Shown here piece by piece: positions 47,498-56,649 of a DNA stretch of 64,000 nt. The translations under genes were made by a program, and so were the position numbers. Position 1 is the stretch's first letter, and every line of letters begins with the position of its first letter. The notes under the pieces are model-generated. The model made no database searches. It was not told the origin of the DNA and saw only the letters and a program-made list of their open reading frames with translations. The stretch comes from an uncultured Bacteroidales bacterium (lineage in GTDB: Bacteria > Bacteroidota > Bacteroidia > Bacteroidales > P3): positions 62,001 to 126,000 of the forward strand of contig OMWJ01000002.1 in NCBI GenBank assembly GCA_900314725.1. The letters run 5' to 3'.

Positions 47498-50400
47498 ATG
47501 AGTAATTTAACTATCTATTCAGCATCTGCAGGAAGTGGAAAAACATTTAACTTAGTTGCAGAATACATATCCACTCTCATGGAATATCTGCAAGATGGAA
47601 AACAGCTTGGTTTCAAAACCGTGCTTGCAGTTACTTTCACAAATGCTTCCACAAAAGAAATGAAGGACCGTATCATTGACGTACTTCTTTCTCTGTCCAA
47701 AAACGAAGAGAATAATTACCTGTCTGTAATAAAGGAGAAAACACACTTAGATGAAAAACAGATAGTTGAATACTCAAACAAGATTCTGACGGAAATCATT
47801 CACAACTACTCTTTTTTCAACATATCTACCATAGATTCTTTCTTCCAACTTGTACTTAGGAATATGGCTAAAGAGTTAGGCATAGGCAATGGTTTTTCCA
47901 TTATCTTGGATGATAAAGAATACAATTCAAAAGCCGTAAAAAACATCATCAAACTAAGCAAGGAAGACTCTCCTGAAGGAAATATGCTTTCAAATGTACT
48001 TTATAAATATTTCCTAAAACGGCAAGACGACAACAAGAGTTGGAACTTTACCACTGAATTGGAAAACATACTTGCGTCTTTGAACAACAATGATGTTATA
48101 GATAAGTTGAACGACAAAAACAACGATGTAGAGAACCTTCTGAAAATTGAAGCAACTCTAAAGAAAAATATCAAAGAAATAAAAGACAAAGCTCAAGAGT
48201 ATCAAACCGAATTTCTCGACAGATGTAAAGAACTTGGACTTAATGAAGAGGATTTTAAAGGAGGAGTACAGGGAATATATTATAAGGTAGAACATCATCT
48301 AACAGAGCTAAAAGATAAATATCTGGTTGCAAAACTTGTAGAAGGGTATTTTGAAGGTAAAGAATATGTAAAGAAAGGTTCTTCACCACACATACTTACT
48401 TCGTTAATTGAAGAAATAGACTCTTTCTTGCAGGAAAAGGTAGAAGAATACAGGTCCTTGCTTCTTTTCTATAATAATATATATCCTTTGGCTCTGATAA
48501 AAACTCTTTACAATGAGAAAACAGAACTGCTAAAACAAGATGAAAACTTTGTCCTAAAAAACACCAAACAAGTCTTACGGGGTCTGTCGTTGCAGGAAGA
48601 TAATTATTCCGACAAGATTTCCTTTATATATGAAAAGATTGGCACCTATCTAAAAAGCATTATGATTGATGAGTTTCAAGACACATCGTCTCTTGACTGG
48701 TACAACCTTGAGGCTTTAATTAATGAATGTCTTTCAGAACAAGATGGTAAGGCTTTTATCTTTGGAGATACTAAACAGAGTATTTATAGATGGAACAATG
48801 GAGATTGGAGAATACTACAAGGACTTACACAAAATAAAAACAATGAAGTAAAAAGCCTTAAAAACAACTTCAGAACCTTTGAATATGTCGTAAATTTCAA
48901 CAACTCTTTCTTCTCTTCTCTCTTTGATGAATACGAAAACCAAGTCATCAAACCAAAACAAGAAGGCAAAGGAAGTGTAAGAATAGATTTCCTTTCAAAA
49001 GATGACGACATATTGCAAAGAACAGTGGATGAAATAGACTTCTATCTGCAAAAGGGATACATGCCAGAAGATATTGCTATTTTATGTAGAGAGACTAAAC
49101 ACATAACTATGATTGCCGAACATCTGAAAAACTTAGATATTCAAGGCGAAAAGACATGGAAATACAATCCTATAAGTGATGATGCTTTTATGTTATCATC
49201 TTCCGGTGCGGTAAAACTTATCATTACTGCGATGAGGTATTTGGCAGACAAAAACAGAAACATCTGCAAAGAACTCATCATAAAAGAAAAGCCATTAAGC
49301 TTAGAAAAGATTGAAGAAATAAGACCTAAAATATATTCCAAGACTTCTCTTTTTGATATTGTGGCACTCCTTGCAGAGATTTTCAATATTGATGACACTG
49401 TTTTTATGCCCGCATTCTATGATAGCATTAAAAATTTCATCAACAACTTTTCTGGAAACCTAAACGATTTTTTAGACTATTGGGAGAGCACCCTGAAAAC
49501 TCAAAAGGTGGAGACCTCCGCTCAAGATAATTCACTTAGACTATACACTATTCATAAAAGTAAAGGATTAGAATTTCCTGTGGTTATAATTCCTTATTTC
49601 TCATGGGCAACTTTTAAAAGCAATGAGACAAAGTGGATATTCAATAAAGAAAAGAAAGTTGCTAATATCTCAGTACTTAGATGTAATCTTTCAGAATTAC
49701 AAAACACTTATTTTGATGACATATATCAAGAAGAGAAAGAAATGCAAAGGAGAGATAATCTTAACTTACTTTATGTTGCTCTCACTCGTCCAAAAGAACA
49801 TCTTTCTATTCTTGCTATTCCTACTAAAACAAAACAAATCTTAGGATGTGAAACAAACGTGGGTAATATACTTTATAACTACGTAATTTCTCACAAAGAA
49901 GACTTTAAACTGGAAGGCAAAGTGTTAGTTTACCAGAATAAAGAAACAGTGTGTTACAAAGAAGAAAAAGAAACTAAAGATATAAGTTTAGGAAATGAAA
50001 ATCCATCTATGATATTGAGTAAAAATGCTCTTGTTTTCTCTACCCCTTCTGAATCGGAATACTATTTCAAAGACAGCTATACTGAACTAAATAAAAAGAA
50101 AAGAGATTTTGGGTCTATGATGCACGGATTTATGTCTAAAATATCAAAAGATAAAGACTTCAATTCACAAGAAGAGGTATTTGCAAAACAATACGAACAT
50201 TGGAAAGAGATAAAAGAAGTGTATAAACAAATGCTTGATTTCTCTCGTGAAAAACATTGGTTTGATGGATTGTATAAGATTATTAACGAAAGAAATATTC
50301 TGCATAACAAAGAAATCAAACGTCCTGACAGAATTATGATAAAAGATGATTTGGTTGAGATTGTTGATTACAAATTTGCCAAGTTCAACGAGGAAAGACA

Positions 50401-50545
50401 TAAAAAATATTCTCAACAAGTAAAAGCCTACAAAGAGCTTTTGCAGGAAATGGGATATAAAAATATAAACTCATATCTTTGGTATATTGATATTGATTTA
50501 AATAAAGAATTAAGAGTAAATCAACAAATTATAGAGGTTAAATAA
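47498..50545 (+). CDS. addA: UvrD-family helicase-nuclease, AddA/RecB-like
   Basis: Helicase-nuclease subunit for double-strand-break repair. It has 1015 residues from ATG 47498: Walker A SASAGSGKTFNL, Walker B MIDEFQDTSSLDW, FGDTKQSIYRWNNGD, TIHKSKGLEFPVVIIPYF and LLYVALTRPKEHL. The C-terminal RecB-type nuclease has ILHNKEIKRPDRIMIKD, VDYKF and the Gln-x3-Tyr pair in YSQQVKAYKELL. It is 7 nt upstream of the AddB-like gene. Whether it is AddA proper or a Bacteroidota RecB-like variant cannot be settled by eye. Confidence 0.86.
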   Translation: MSNLTIYSASAGSGKTFNLVAEYISTLMEYLQDGKQLGFKTVLAVTFTNASTKEMKDRIIDVLLSLSKNEENNYLSVIKEKTHLDEKQIVEYSNKILTEIIHNYSFFNISTIDSFFQLVLRNMAKELGIGNGFSIILDDKEYNSKAVKNIIKLSKEDSPEGNMLSNVLYKYFLKRQDDNKSWNFTTELENILASLNNNDVIDKLNDKNNDVENLLKIEATLKKNIKEIKDKAQEYQTEFLDRCKELGLNEEDFKGGVQGIYYKVEHHLTELKDKYLVAKLVEGYFEGKEYVKKGSSPHILTSLIEEIDSFLQEKVEEYRSLLLFYNNIYPLALIKTLYNEKTELLKQDENFVLKNTKQVLRGLSLQEDNYSDKISFIYEKIGTYLKSIMIDEFQDTSSLDWYNLEALINECLSEQDGKAFIFGDTKQSIYRWNNGDWRILQGLTQNKNNEVKSLKNNFRTFEYVVNFNNSFFSSLFDEYENQVIKPKQEGKGSVRIDFLSKDDDILQRTVDEIDFYLQKGYMPEDIAILCRETKHITMIAEHLKNLDIQGEKTWKYNPISDDAFMLSSSGAVKLIITAMRYLADKNRNICKELIIKEKPLSLEKIEEIRPKIYSKTSLFDIVALLAEIFNIDDTVFMPAFYDSIKNFINNFSGNLNDFLDYWESTLKTQKVETSAQDNSLRLYTIHKSKGLEFPVVIIPYFSWATFKSNETKWIFNKEKKVANISVLRCNLSELQNTYFDDIYQEEKEMQRRDNLNLLYVALTRPKEHLSILAIPTKTKQILGCETNVGNILYNYVISHKEDFKLEGKVLVYQNKETVCYKEEKETKDISLGNENPSMILSKNALVFSTPSESEYYFKDSYTELNKKKRDFGSMMHGFMSKISKDKDFNSQEEVFAKQYEHWKEIKEVYKQMLDFSREKHWFDGLYKIINERNILHNKEIKRPDRIMIKDDLVEIVDYKFAKFNEERHKKYSQQVKAYKELLQEMGYKNINSYLWYIDIDLNKELRVNQQIIEVK

Positions 50546-50552
50546 ATAAGCA

Positions 50553-53240
50553 ATGAAAGAGAATAAGTTCTTATATAAATTAGCAAAGCATATTTTTGGC
50601 AAAAAAGAGACTTCTTTTGAGAATACTTTGATTGTTCTTCCAAACAAGAGGGCTATACGTTTTTTATATGAGTATATTGAAACAGAAAACCAAAAAACTA
50701 TATTCTTACCTGATATTTTTTCTATTGATGACTTGGTGAAAAAGAATATGTTAGAAGTTTCAGTTGCAGATAAACTTCCACTACTTTACACCTTATACAA
50801 AAGTTACTGCAAGATATATTACAAACAAAACCCTTTAAACGAAACAGAAAAAGAAGAAAGTTTTAGTGATTTTTACTTCTGGGGAGGAATACTGCTTAAT
50901 GATTTTGATGAATTGGATAAAAACTTAGTGAATATAAAGGCTTTCTATCGCAATATTGAAGAATATAAAGAACTTGAAGCCTCTCCAGACGAATATCTAA
51001 CGGAGGAACAAAAAGATTTGCTTTCACGTTTCTTTAATATCAATTTCGCACAAGATAACAACGTTATAAAGAACTTTGTAAAGATATGGAACTGTTTGTA
51101 TGATATTTACGAAGACTTCAACGCCAGACTTAAAGAACAAAATATTGCTTACTCAGGCGTGATATACAGAAGATTTGCTCAGAAATTAGAAAACAAAGAA
51201 ATCGTTTTGCCTTACGAATATATTCATTTTGCAGGTTTCAGTGTTTTAAATCAATGCGAGAAGAAGATATTCCGACTGTTAAAAGAACAGTATTCTGTTG
51301 AGTTCTATTGGGATTTTGACGAATACTACACTAACAATTTATCTAATGAAGCAGGTATTTTTATGAGAGAAAACCTTGCTTTATTTCCTATGTCTAAATC
51401 TTTTTCGGCTAACAACTTCAACCAAATCAGCAACTCTAAACAAAAACTGAATATCATAAAATCTTCTTATGCAAGTTATTCGCTCACTTACATAAAACAA
51501 TGGTTAAAAGAAATTGATTACGAAAAAGAAGACCTTAAAGATATTGCAATAATTCTCTTGGATGAAAGTCTTCTTCCTTTAGTATTAAAATCTTTGCCAA
51601 AGAACATCAAAGCCAATATCACAATGGGCTACCCTTTCAAACAAACATTACTTTATAATGACATCATTTCTTTAGTTCCAAAGTGGGTAAAACAAGGTTT
51701 GCAAAAAGAAGTTATTGATAATGATATTAGGACATTAGCACAAACGGTTTTATCTTCTGAAGATAAGGAGACATTTTGGCAATTGGATGTTTTAAAATCC
51801 ATAAACGAAAATATGCTTACCTTCGTAGAAAGTTTGGATTTCTTTGAAAATAAAGAAGATCTTTCTCCAGACATTCTTACAGATTCAATAAAGAAATTCT
51901 TAACGCGAGAAAGCGTAGATTTAATCTCTGATGCTTTAAACGGAATACAAATAATGGGAGTCTTGGAATCTCGTCTATTGGATTTTAAATATGTCTTAAT
52001 GCTTTCCTGTTCAGACGAAAACTTACCGAAAATCTCTTCAGATTCTTCTTTCATTCCTTTTTCTTTCAAAGAGGCTTACAATATGATGTCTTTAAAAAGG
52101 AAAGTAGGTCTGTTTGCTTATTATTTCTATCGTCTATTTCACACTACCGAGCGTATGGATTTTGTTTATACCACGGCTGCAAACGAAAAAATGCAAGAGA
52201 TGAGTCGTTTTCTTAGACAGATAAAGATAGAAATGTCATCATTTAAACAAATCAACGAAACAACTCTACAAACAGGCTTACCTTTTATGTTGGAAAGCAA
52301 AGAATATAATTTTGACATCAACGACTGTGCTTTTATGGATAAGGGAGAAAAATCTTTGTCTGCTTCTTCACTAAACAAATTAATAGACTGTGAAAAGAAA
52401 TTCTACCTTTCTACTATTAAAGGTTTGTCAGAAGAAATCAAGGACGATGACTACATAAGGATTGCCTTTGGAAATGTCTTCCACTCCATCGCTAATGAGT
52501 ATTACAACCAGAAAAGCGAAAATAAGGATATTTCCCAAGAAGATTTAATAAGCAAGATAATAGAAGAAGCTCGTATAAATTCTTACGATGAAGAAAATCA
52601 GACAAGAGAATACCTTAACAAACAAAAAGACCTCAACTGTTTGGATGACTTACATTTTAAGATGTTGGAAAAATATCTCAAAGACTTGGTTGAGATAGAT
52701 ATTAAACAGGAGAATATCTATTTAGCAGGAGAACTGTCTTTGACGCATGACCTTAATATAGATGGAAAGACTATCCACTTTAAGAGCCGCTTAGATAGAT
52801 TAGACAAGGACAAGAACGGAAACTATCGTATTGTAGATTACAAGACAGGCAAGAAAGACTCCGATGGTATAGGTGAAATTATAGACATATTCAACAAAGA
52901 CTACGACAACAGAAAACAAAGAGCAAAAAGGGCTGACTATGTCTTTGAGATATTGTTCTATTGCTGGTTAGTTTATAATCAGCCTACATTCAAAAAAGGC
53001 ACAACACTTAAACCCATACTACTTTATCTTTCAGATATGGAAAACAACAACATCCTTATTGGCAAAAGAAATGACAAACAAGTACTTGTTTATGATGAAG
53101 AAATCAACAGCGTTTTTGAGCAGGAACTTAAACATCTTGTCTCTTCACTTATAAATAAAGAACAAGGTGAAGAATACAAAAAAACTCCCGACAAAACCAC
53201 TTGTCAAAACTGCGACTTCGCCATTCTTTGCAATAAATAA
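50553..53240 (+). CDS. addB: PD-(D/E)XK nuclease, AddB-like
   Basis: Second subunit of the helicase-nuclease. It has 895 residues with a helicase-like but degenerate N-terminal part (LIVLPNKRAIRFLYEY in place of a normal Walker A). The C-terminal nuclease has SASSLNKLIDCEKKFYLS, a Glu in GELSLTHDL, DRLDKDKNGNYRIVDYKTGKK, and the cysteines TTCQNCDFAILCNK. Cys in DCEKK plus the last three Cys fit the iron-sulfur staple of AddB. It is coupled to the addA-like gene and ends exactly where the next open frame begins. Confidence 0.84.
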   Translation: MKENKFLYKLAKHIFGKKETSFENTLIVLPNKRAIRFLYEYIETENQKTIFLPDIFSIDDLVKKNMLEVSVADKLPLLYTLYKSYCKIYYKQNPLNETEKEESFSDFYFWGGILLNDFDELDKNLVNIKAFYRNIEEYKELEASPDEYLTEEQKDLLSRFFNINFAQDNNVIKNFVKIWNCLYDIYEDFNARLKEQNIAYSGVIYRRFAQKLENKEIVLPYEYIHFAGFSVLNQCEKKIFRLLKEQYSVEFYWDFDEYYTNNLSNEAGIFMRENLALFPMSKSFSANNFNQISNSKQKLNIIKSSYASYSLTYIKQWLKEIDYEKEDLKDIAIILLDESLLPLVLKSLPKNIKANITMGYPFKQTLLYNDIISLVPKWVKQGLQKEVIDNDIRTLAQTVLSSEDKETFWQLDVLKSINENMLTFVESLDFFENKEDLSPDILTDSIKKFLTRESVDLISDALNGIQIMGVLESRLLDFKYVLMLSCSDENLPKISSDSSFIPFSFKEAYNMMSLKRKVGLFAYYFYRLFHTTERMDFVYTTAANEKMQEMSRFLRQIKIEMSSFKQINETTLQTGLPFMLESKEYNFDINDCAFMDKGEKSLSASSLNKLIDCEKKFYLSTIKGLSEEIKDDDYIRIAFGNVFHSIANEYYNQKSENKDISQEDLISKIIEEARINSYDEENQTREYLNKQKDLNCLDDLHFKMLEKYLKDLVEIDIKQENIYLAGELSLTHDLNIDGKTIHFKSRLDRLDKDKNGNYRIVDYKTGKKDSDGIGEIIDIFNKDYDNRKQRAKRADYVFEILFYCWLVYNQPTFKKGTTLKPILLYLSDMENNNILIGKRNDKQVLVYDEEINSVFEQELKHLVSSLINKEQGEEYKKTPDKTTCQNCDFAILCNK

Positions 53241-53286
53241 ATGAAATATATTATAGTATCATTGTTCTATAAGAGTAAAAAAGTAC

Positions 53287-53294
53287 TATCTTTG
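53287..53294 (+). promoter_or_regulatory. -7 box of the lytic transglycosylase gene
   Basis: TATCTTTG followed by CA. The upstream ATG at 53241 lies before this box, so the ATG at 53322 (28 nt downstream) is preferred. Confidence 0.55.
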
Positions 53295-53321
53295 CAAAAA
53301 TTTTTAAAAACTTTTTACAAT

Positions 53322-54332
53322 ATGGAAAACACTCCTAATAAACGTCAGAAAACATTATATATTCTTTCTTCTTTGGCAATCGTATTTTCTTTAACTGCTA
53401 TTGCTTTAGGGATATTTGTCTTTGCTACTCAGAAGCCAGATGATGAAGATTTCTATCGTCAGAGCGTGAAAGACAATCTTCATAATTTCTCTGCTCCTTT
53501 ACCTCAAACATTAACCTTCTGTGGTGAAGATGTTCCTTTGGATAATGTCTTTGTCAGGGAAGCTTTAGACAGAGAACTTACGGCTTTAATGTACCAACAC
53601 TCAACAACTTTTCTTGTTCTTAAACGTGCTTGGAGATTCTTTCCTGAAATAGAACAATATTTAAAAGAAAACTCAGCTCCAGAAGATTTAAAATACCTAT
53701 GCGTTGCAGAAAGTTCATTAGCAAATGTTACATCGCCTGCTAAAGCTGAAGGTTTTTGGCAATTTATGGCAGCGACCGCAAAGCAATATAACTTAGTTGT
53801 TAAAGAAGATTATGATGAAAGATATAATCTAAAGAAGGCTACCACTGCTGCTGTTAAGTACTTAAAAGGTTCTCGTTCTCGTTTAGGCAATTGGGCTTTG
53901 TCTTGTGCTGCATACAATTGCGGAGAAGGTAACATCAAAAACAGAATAGTTGAACAAGGAACAAAATCATATTGGAATATGGCGTTGAATTTAGAGACAT
54001 CTCGCTATGTTTATCGCATCTTAGCTTACAAAATACTTATGCAGAACCCTCAACAATACGGCTACTATCTTAGAAAACAAGATGCACATCAGCCCTTAAA
54101 ATACAGAACTATCACAATTGATTCCACTATCAACGACTTGCCTGCTTTTTGTAAGCAGAATAATATCTCTTATAAATACTTTAAACTTGCAAATCCTGAA
54201 CTTAGAACAAAGAAACTTATCAACAAAGAAAAGAAGACCTATACTTTCAGAGTAATGACAGAGGATTCATTCTCATGGAAGAAACTCACAGACAAACTAA
54301 ACAACAGCCAAGACTACATAGATAAGTTCTAA
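53322..54332 (+). CDS. Membrane-bound lytic murein transglycosylase, MltD-like
   Basis: Cleaves peptidoglycan glycan strands in the periplasm. From ATG 53322 it has 336 residues: an N-terminal anchor (SLAIVFSLTAIALGIFVFA), then a family 23 SLT domain with the catalytic Glu in CVAESSLANVTSPAKAEGFW, GFWQFM, and AAYNCGEGNI. The last ~60 residues (IDSTINDLPAFCKQNN, YKYFKLANPELR) resemble one degenerate LysM-like motif, where typical MltD has two. It is followed 15 nt later by the flavin-binding protein gene. Confidence 0.86.
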   Translation: MENTPNKRQKTLYILSSLAIVFSLTAIALGIFVFATQKPDDEDFYRQSVKDNLHNFSAPLPQTLTFCGEDVPLDNVFVREALDRELTALMYQHSTTFLVLKRAWRFFPEIEQYLKENSAPEDLKYLCVAESSLANVTSPAKAEGFWQFMAATAKQYNLVVKEDYDERYNLKKATTAAVKYLKGSRSRLGNWALSCAAYNCGEGNIKNRIVEQGTKSYWNMALNLETSRYVYRILAYKILMQNPQQYGYYLRKQDAHQPLKYRTITIDSTINDLPAFCKQNNISYKYFKLANPELRTKKLINKEKKTYTFRVMTEDSFSWKKLTDKLNNSQDYIDKF

Positions 54333-54347
54333 AAAAAATATATCTGT

Positions 54348-54797
54348 ATGTTAAACAAAGTAATAGATTTTCTTTCATCTAACAATGAAGTTAGCTTTGC
54401 GACAGTGGAGGCAGGCAAGCCACGAATAAGAGTCTTTCAGATAATGAAAATAAAAGGCACAGATTTATTCTTTGCTACTTCTGCGAAAAAAGCAGTTTAC
54501 AAACAACTAAAAGAAAATCCATTCATAGAAATTATGGCTTTCAAGGACAAAGTCTCTGTAAAATGTTCTGGCAAGGCTGTCTTTGATGTAAAGGAAGAAA
54601 CAAAACAGTGGATATACGAAAACAATCCTGTTCTATCTCGTCTTTATGAAGATTACAAAGGCTTAGACTATTTCCGCATGCAAGTAGATTTCATAGACTA
54701 TTATGACCTCTCTCCTACTCCACCTTTATTTAAACACATAGACCTTGTAACAAATGAAATAAAAGACGGTTTTGTTGGAGACAGATTTTCGAAATAA
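54348..54797 (+). CDS. Pyridoxamine 5'-phosphate oxidase-family protein
   Basis: Small split-barrel flavin-binding protein of 149 residues: FLSSNNEVSFATVEAGKPRIRVFQ at the start (in part), FFATSAKKAVYKQLKENP, and a conserved IEIMAF strand. Family members reduce or bind various substrates with FMN or F420; the true PdxH substrate residues are not evident, so it is probably not PdxH. It ends 5 nt before the sirtuin gene, so the two are almost certainly co-transcribed. Confidence 0.8.
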   Translation: MLNKVIDFLSSNNEVSFATVEAGKPRIRVFQIMKIKGTDLFFATSAKKAVYKQLKENPFIEIMAFKDKVSVKCSGKAVFDVKEETKQWIYENNPVLSRLYEDYKGLDYFRMQVDFIDYYDLSPTPPLFKHIDLVTNEIKDGFVGDRFSK

Positions 54798-54802
54798 ATG
54801 AT

Positions 54803-55639
54803 ATGGCTCAAACAAAAAAAATAGAAAAACTGAATAACATCATCAAAAACTGCGATGCCATTGTCATAGGAGCAGGCAGCGGACTTTCTACATCTGCAGG
54901 CTACATATACGATGGCGAGAAATTCAAAGAAGTTTTCCAAGATTTTATTTCCAAATACGGATTTACAGACCTATATTCTGCAAGTTTCTTTGACTTCCCA
55001 AATGAAAACGAAAAATGGGCTTTTTGGAGTAGGTTTATATATCACTATCGCTATGCTCCAGCTCCTAAATCTGTGGTCAAGAATCTGCACAATGTAGTCA
55101 AAGACAAAGACTATTTTGTTATAACAACTAATGTAGATCATCTTTTCCAACGTAGCGGATTTAACAAGCAAAGACTTTTCTACACACAAGGAGATTACGG
55201 ACTTCTGCAATGCTCTATTCCTTGTCATCAAAAGACGTATGACAATCAAGAACTTGTATTGCAAATGATAAAAGAAGAGAAAGATATGCGTATTCCCGAC
55301 AATCTCATTCCCCATTGTCCTGTCTGCGGAAAGAAAATGGAAGTAAATCTAAGAAAAGACGATACCTTTGTTCAAGATAAAGGCTGGTACGAAGCGGCAG
55401 AACGTTATAATAAGTTTTTGAAACAACATAAAAAAGACAGAGTTCTCTATCTTGACTTAGGTTCTGGAGAAAATACTCCTATGATATTCAAATATCCATT
55501 TATGAAAATGACTTTTGATAATCCAAAGGCAAACTATGTCAGCATAAACTTAGGACAAAACATATTAGCAAAAGAAATAGCCGAACAATCTCTTCTTATT
55601 AACCAAGACATCGGCGAAGTTTTAGAAGAATTATTGTAA
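54803..55639 (+). CDS. M-class sirtuin (SirTM), probable protein ADP-ribosyltransferase
   Basis: 278-residue sirtuin. The Rossmann NAD site is IVIGAGSGLSTSAGYIYDGEKF and the catalytic Asn is in TTNVDH (Asn110). The position of the deacetylase His is Gln129 in FYTQGDYG. The zinc cysteines are 137, 141, 172 and 175. Gln in place of His, with YTQGDYGLLQCS and PCH, is the signature of SirTM enzymes, which ADP-ribosylate proteins in Firmicutes and fungi. In those, a lipoylated GcvH-like protein is the target; none is encoded here. The matching macrodomain gene lies 1 kb downstream, beyond the kinase cassette. Confidence 0.87.
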   Translation: MAQTKKIEKLNNIIKNCDAIVIGAGSGLSTSAGYIYDGEKFKEVFQDFISKYGFTDLYSASFFDFPNENEKWAFWSRFIYHYRYAPAPKSVVKNLHNVVKDKDYFVITTNVDHLFQRSGFNKQRLFYTQGDYGLLQCSIPCHQKTYDNQELVLQMIKEEKDMRIPDNLIPHCPVCGKKMEVNLRKDDTFVQDKGWYEAAERYNKFLKQHKKDRVLYLDLGSGENTPMIFKYPFMKMTFDNPKANYVSINLGQNILAKEIAEQSLLINQDIGEVLEELL

Positions 55640-55743
55640 CTTAATCATTGAATAAACAGTAACCAATCAAACGATAATTGTAAGTCGTTTATATAATATA
55701 ACTATCCAGAGCATAGTTTCAACACTAATATAAAACAATAGTT

Positions 55744-55962
55744 CTACATTTTGTATAGATTTTGAGAGAATCCTTGAGTAAGCAAAGTTTCAGCAATTAA
55801 AGGGTACTGTCGTTTGAGTAGATCCATTGCTTTTTCCGAATAAATTATATCATCCTTACCCATAATTACTTCTTCATTATGGATAGCCTTGTCTATAAGC
55901 ATACGTTTATAAGAAAGTTCCAAACCTTCTTCTAACTTTGCAGTAAATTCTCTATCGGACAT
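55744..55962 (-). CDS. 72-residue partner of the zeta-like kinase
   Basis: Short protein with no recognisable family: an acidic helical start (SDREFTAKLEEGLELSYKRML) and a second helical part (EKAMDLLKRQYPLIAETLL). Its start lies within the last codons of the kinase gene (11-nt overlap), so translation is coupled and the frame is very probably real. Size, charge and coupling would suit an antitoxin or accessory subunit, but it is downstream of the kinase, opposite to epsilon-zeta order. Confidence 0.6.
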   Translation of the reverse strand: MSDREFTAKLEEGLELSYKRMLIDKAIHNEEVIMGKDDIIYSEKAMDLLKRQYPLIAETLLTQGFSQNLYKM

Positions 55963-56536
55963 AACTCTTTATTTTATTATAAACACTTATATCTTTAATT
56001 TCTTTTTTTCCATTCTTTTCCCCTTTGGCTACAATCACTACCTTAGCATCCCTACTATCGCTATTATCTAACACATACCAAGAATCAACAATAGGTATAA
56101 ACAGTTTAAACAAATTATTTATACCTGCATGATAACGTCTTCTAATAGTTTCATCGGGGATATTGTGTCCTCCCTCTGAAACCCTCTGTGCAACACGTTT
56201 AATAGCCAAGTCAGGAGAATCAAGCCAAAAATATAGCAAATTAACTTTGTATCCTTGACTTTGAGCTCTTAAAATCAAATTTACATACGAACGAGTTGCT
56301 AATGTCGTCTCAATAGAAAAAGTCTTATTTTCTTCAAGTAGTAATGAAATATTAGAAAGCATCATCCTTCCTGCCTCTATTGCTGCCTGCTCAGGAGCAA
56401 ATGGAGAAAGTCCTCTTGCTATCTCATCAGCATTAACAAAGTTCTTACAATTCAATATATCAGGTAATATGGTATATGATGCAGTTGTCTTACCTGCACC
56501 ATTACATCCACCTATGATATACAATTGTTTCTCCAT
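55952..56536 (-). CDS. Zeta-toxin-like P-loop kinase
   Basis: 194 residues from ATG 56536. Walker A is GGCNGAGKTTAS; FVNADEIARGLSP gives the conserved Asp; then SIETTLATRSYVNL, and LDSPDLAIKRVAQRVSEGGHNIP with RRRY, the zeta/AAA-type lid. Zeta proteins phosphorylate UDP-sugars and poison the cell wall, but chromosomal Bacteroidota homologues are largely uncharacterised. The start is chosen because the promoter at 56557 excludes a longer frame. It is divergent from the macrodomain gene and inserted, in opposite orientation, between it and the sirtuin. Confidence 0.8.
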   Translation of the reverse strand: MEKQLYIIGGCNGAGKTTASYTILPDILNCKNFVNADEIARGLSPFAPEQAAIEAGRMMLSNISLLLEENKTFSIETTLATRSYVNLILRAQSQGYKVNLLYFWLDSPDLAIKRVAQRVSEGGHNIPDETIRRRYHAGINNLFKLFIPIVDSWYVLDNSDSRDAKVVIVAKGEKNGKKEIKDISVYNKIKSYVR

Positions 56537-56556
56537 AGATTTTTTATTTTCAAATG

Positions 56557-56564
56557 CAAAAGTA
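56557..56564 (-). promoter_or_regulatory. -7 box of the kinase-partner pair
   Basis: TACTTTTG followed by CA on the minus strand, 20 nt before the kinase ATG. It forms a divergent pair with the macrodomain promoter. Confidence 0.6.
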
Positions 56565-56617
56565 TAATTTTTTTCCAAATAATTAATATCATCTGCTCTG
56601 AATTTTGAAAACAATTG

Positions 56618-56625
56618 TATTTTTG
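56618..56625 (+). promoter_or_regulatory. -7 box of the macrodomain gene
   Basis: TATTTTTG followed by C, 24 nt before the macrodomain ATG. The eraser is therefore not dependent on the sirtuin transcript. Confidence 0.55.
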
Positions 56626-56649
56626 CCCAATAAATAAACTATAAAAATT

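Noticed and set aside
54803..55639. Sirtuin as a classical deacetylase CobB
   Set aside because: The catalytic His is Gln129 and the surrounding motifs match the SirTM group instead.
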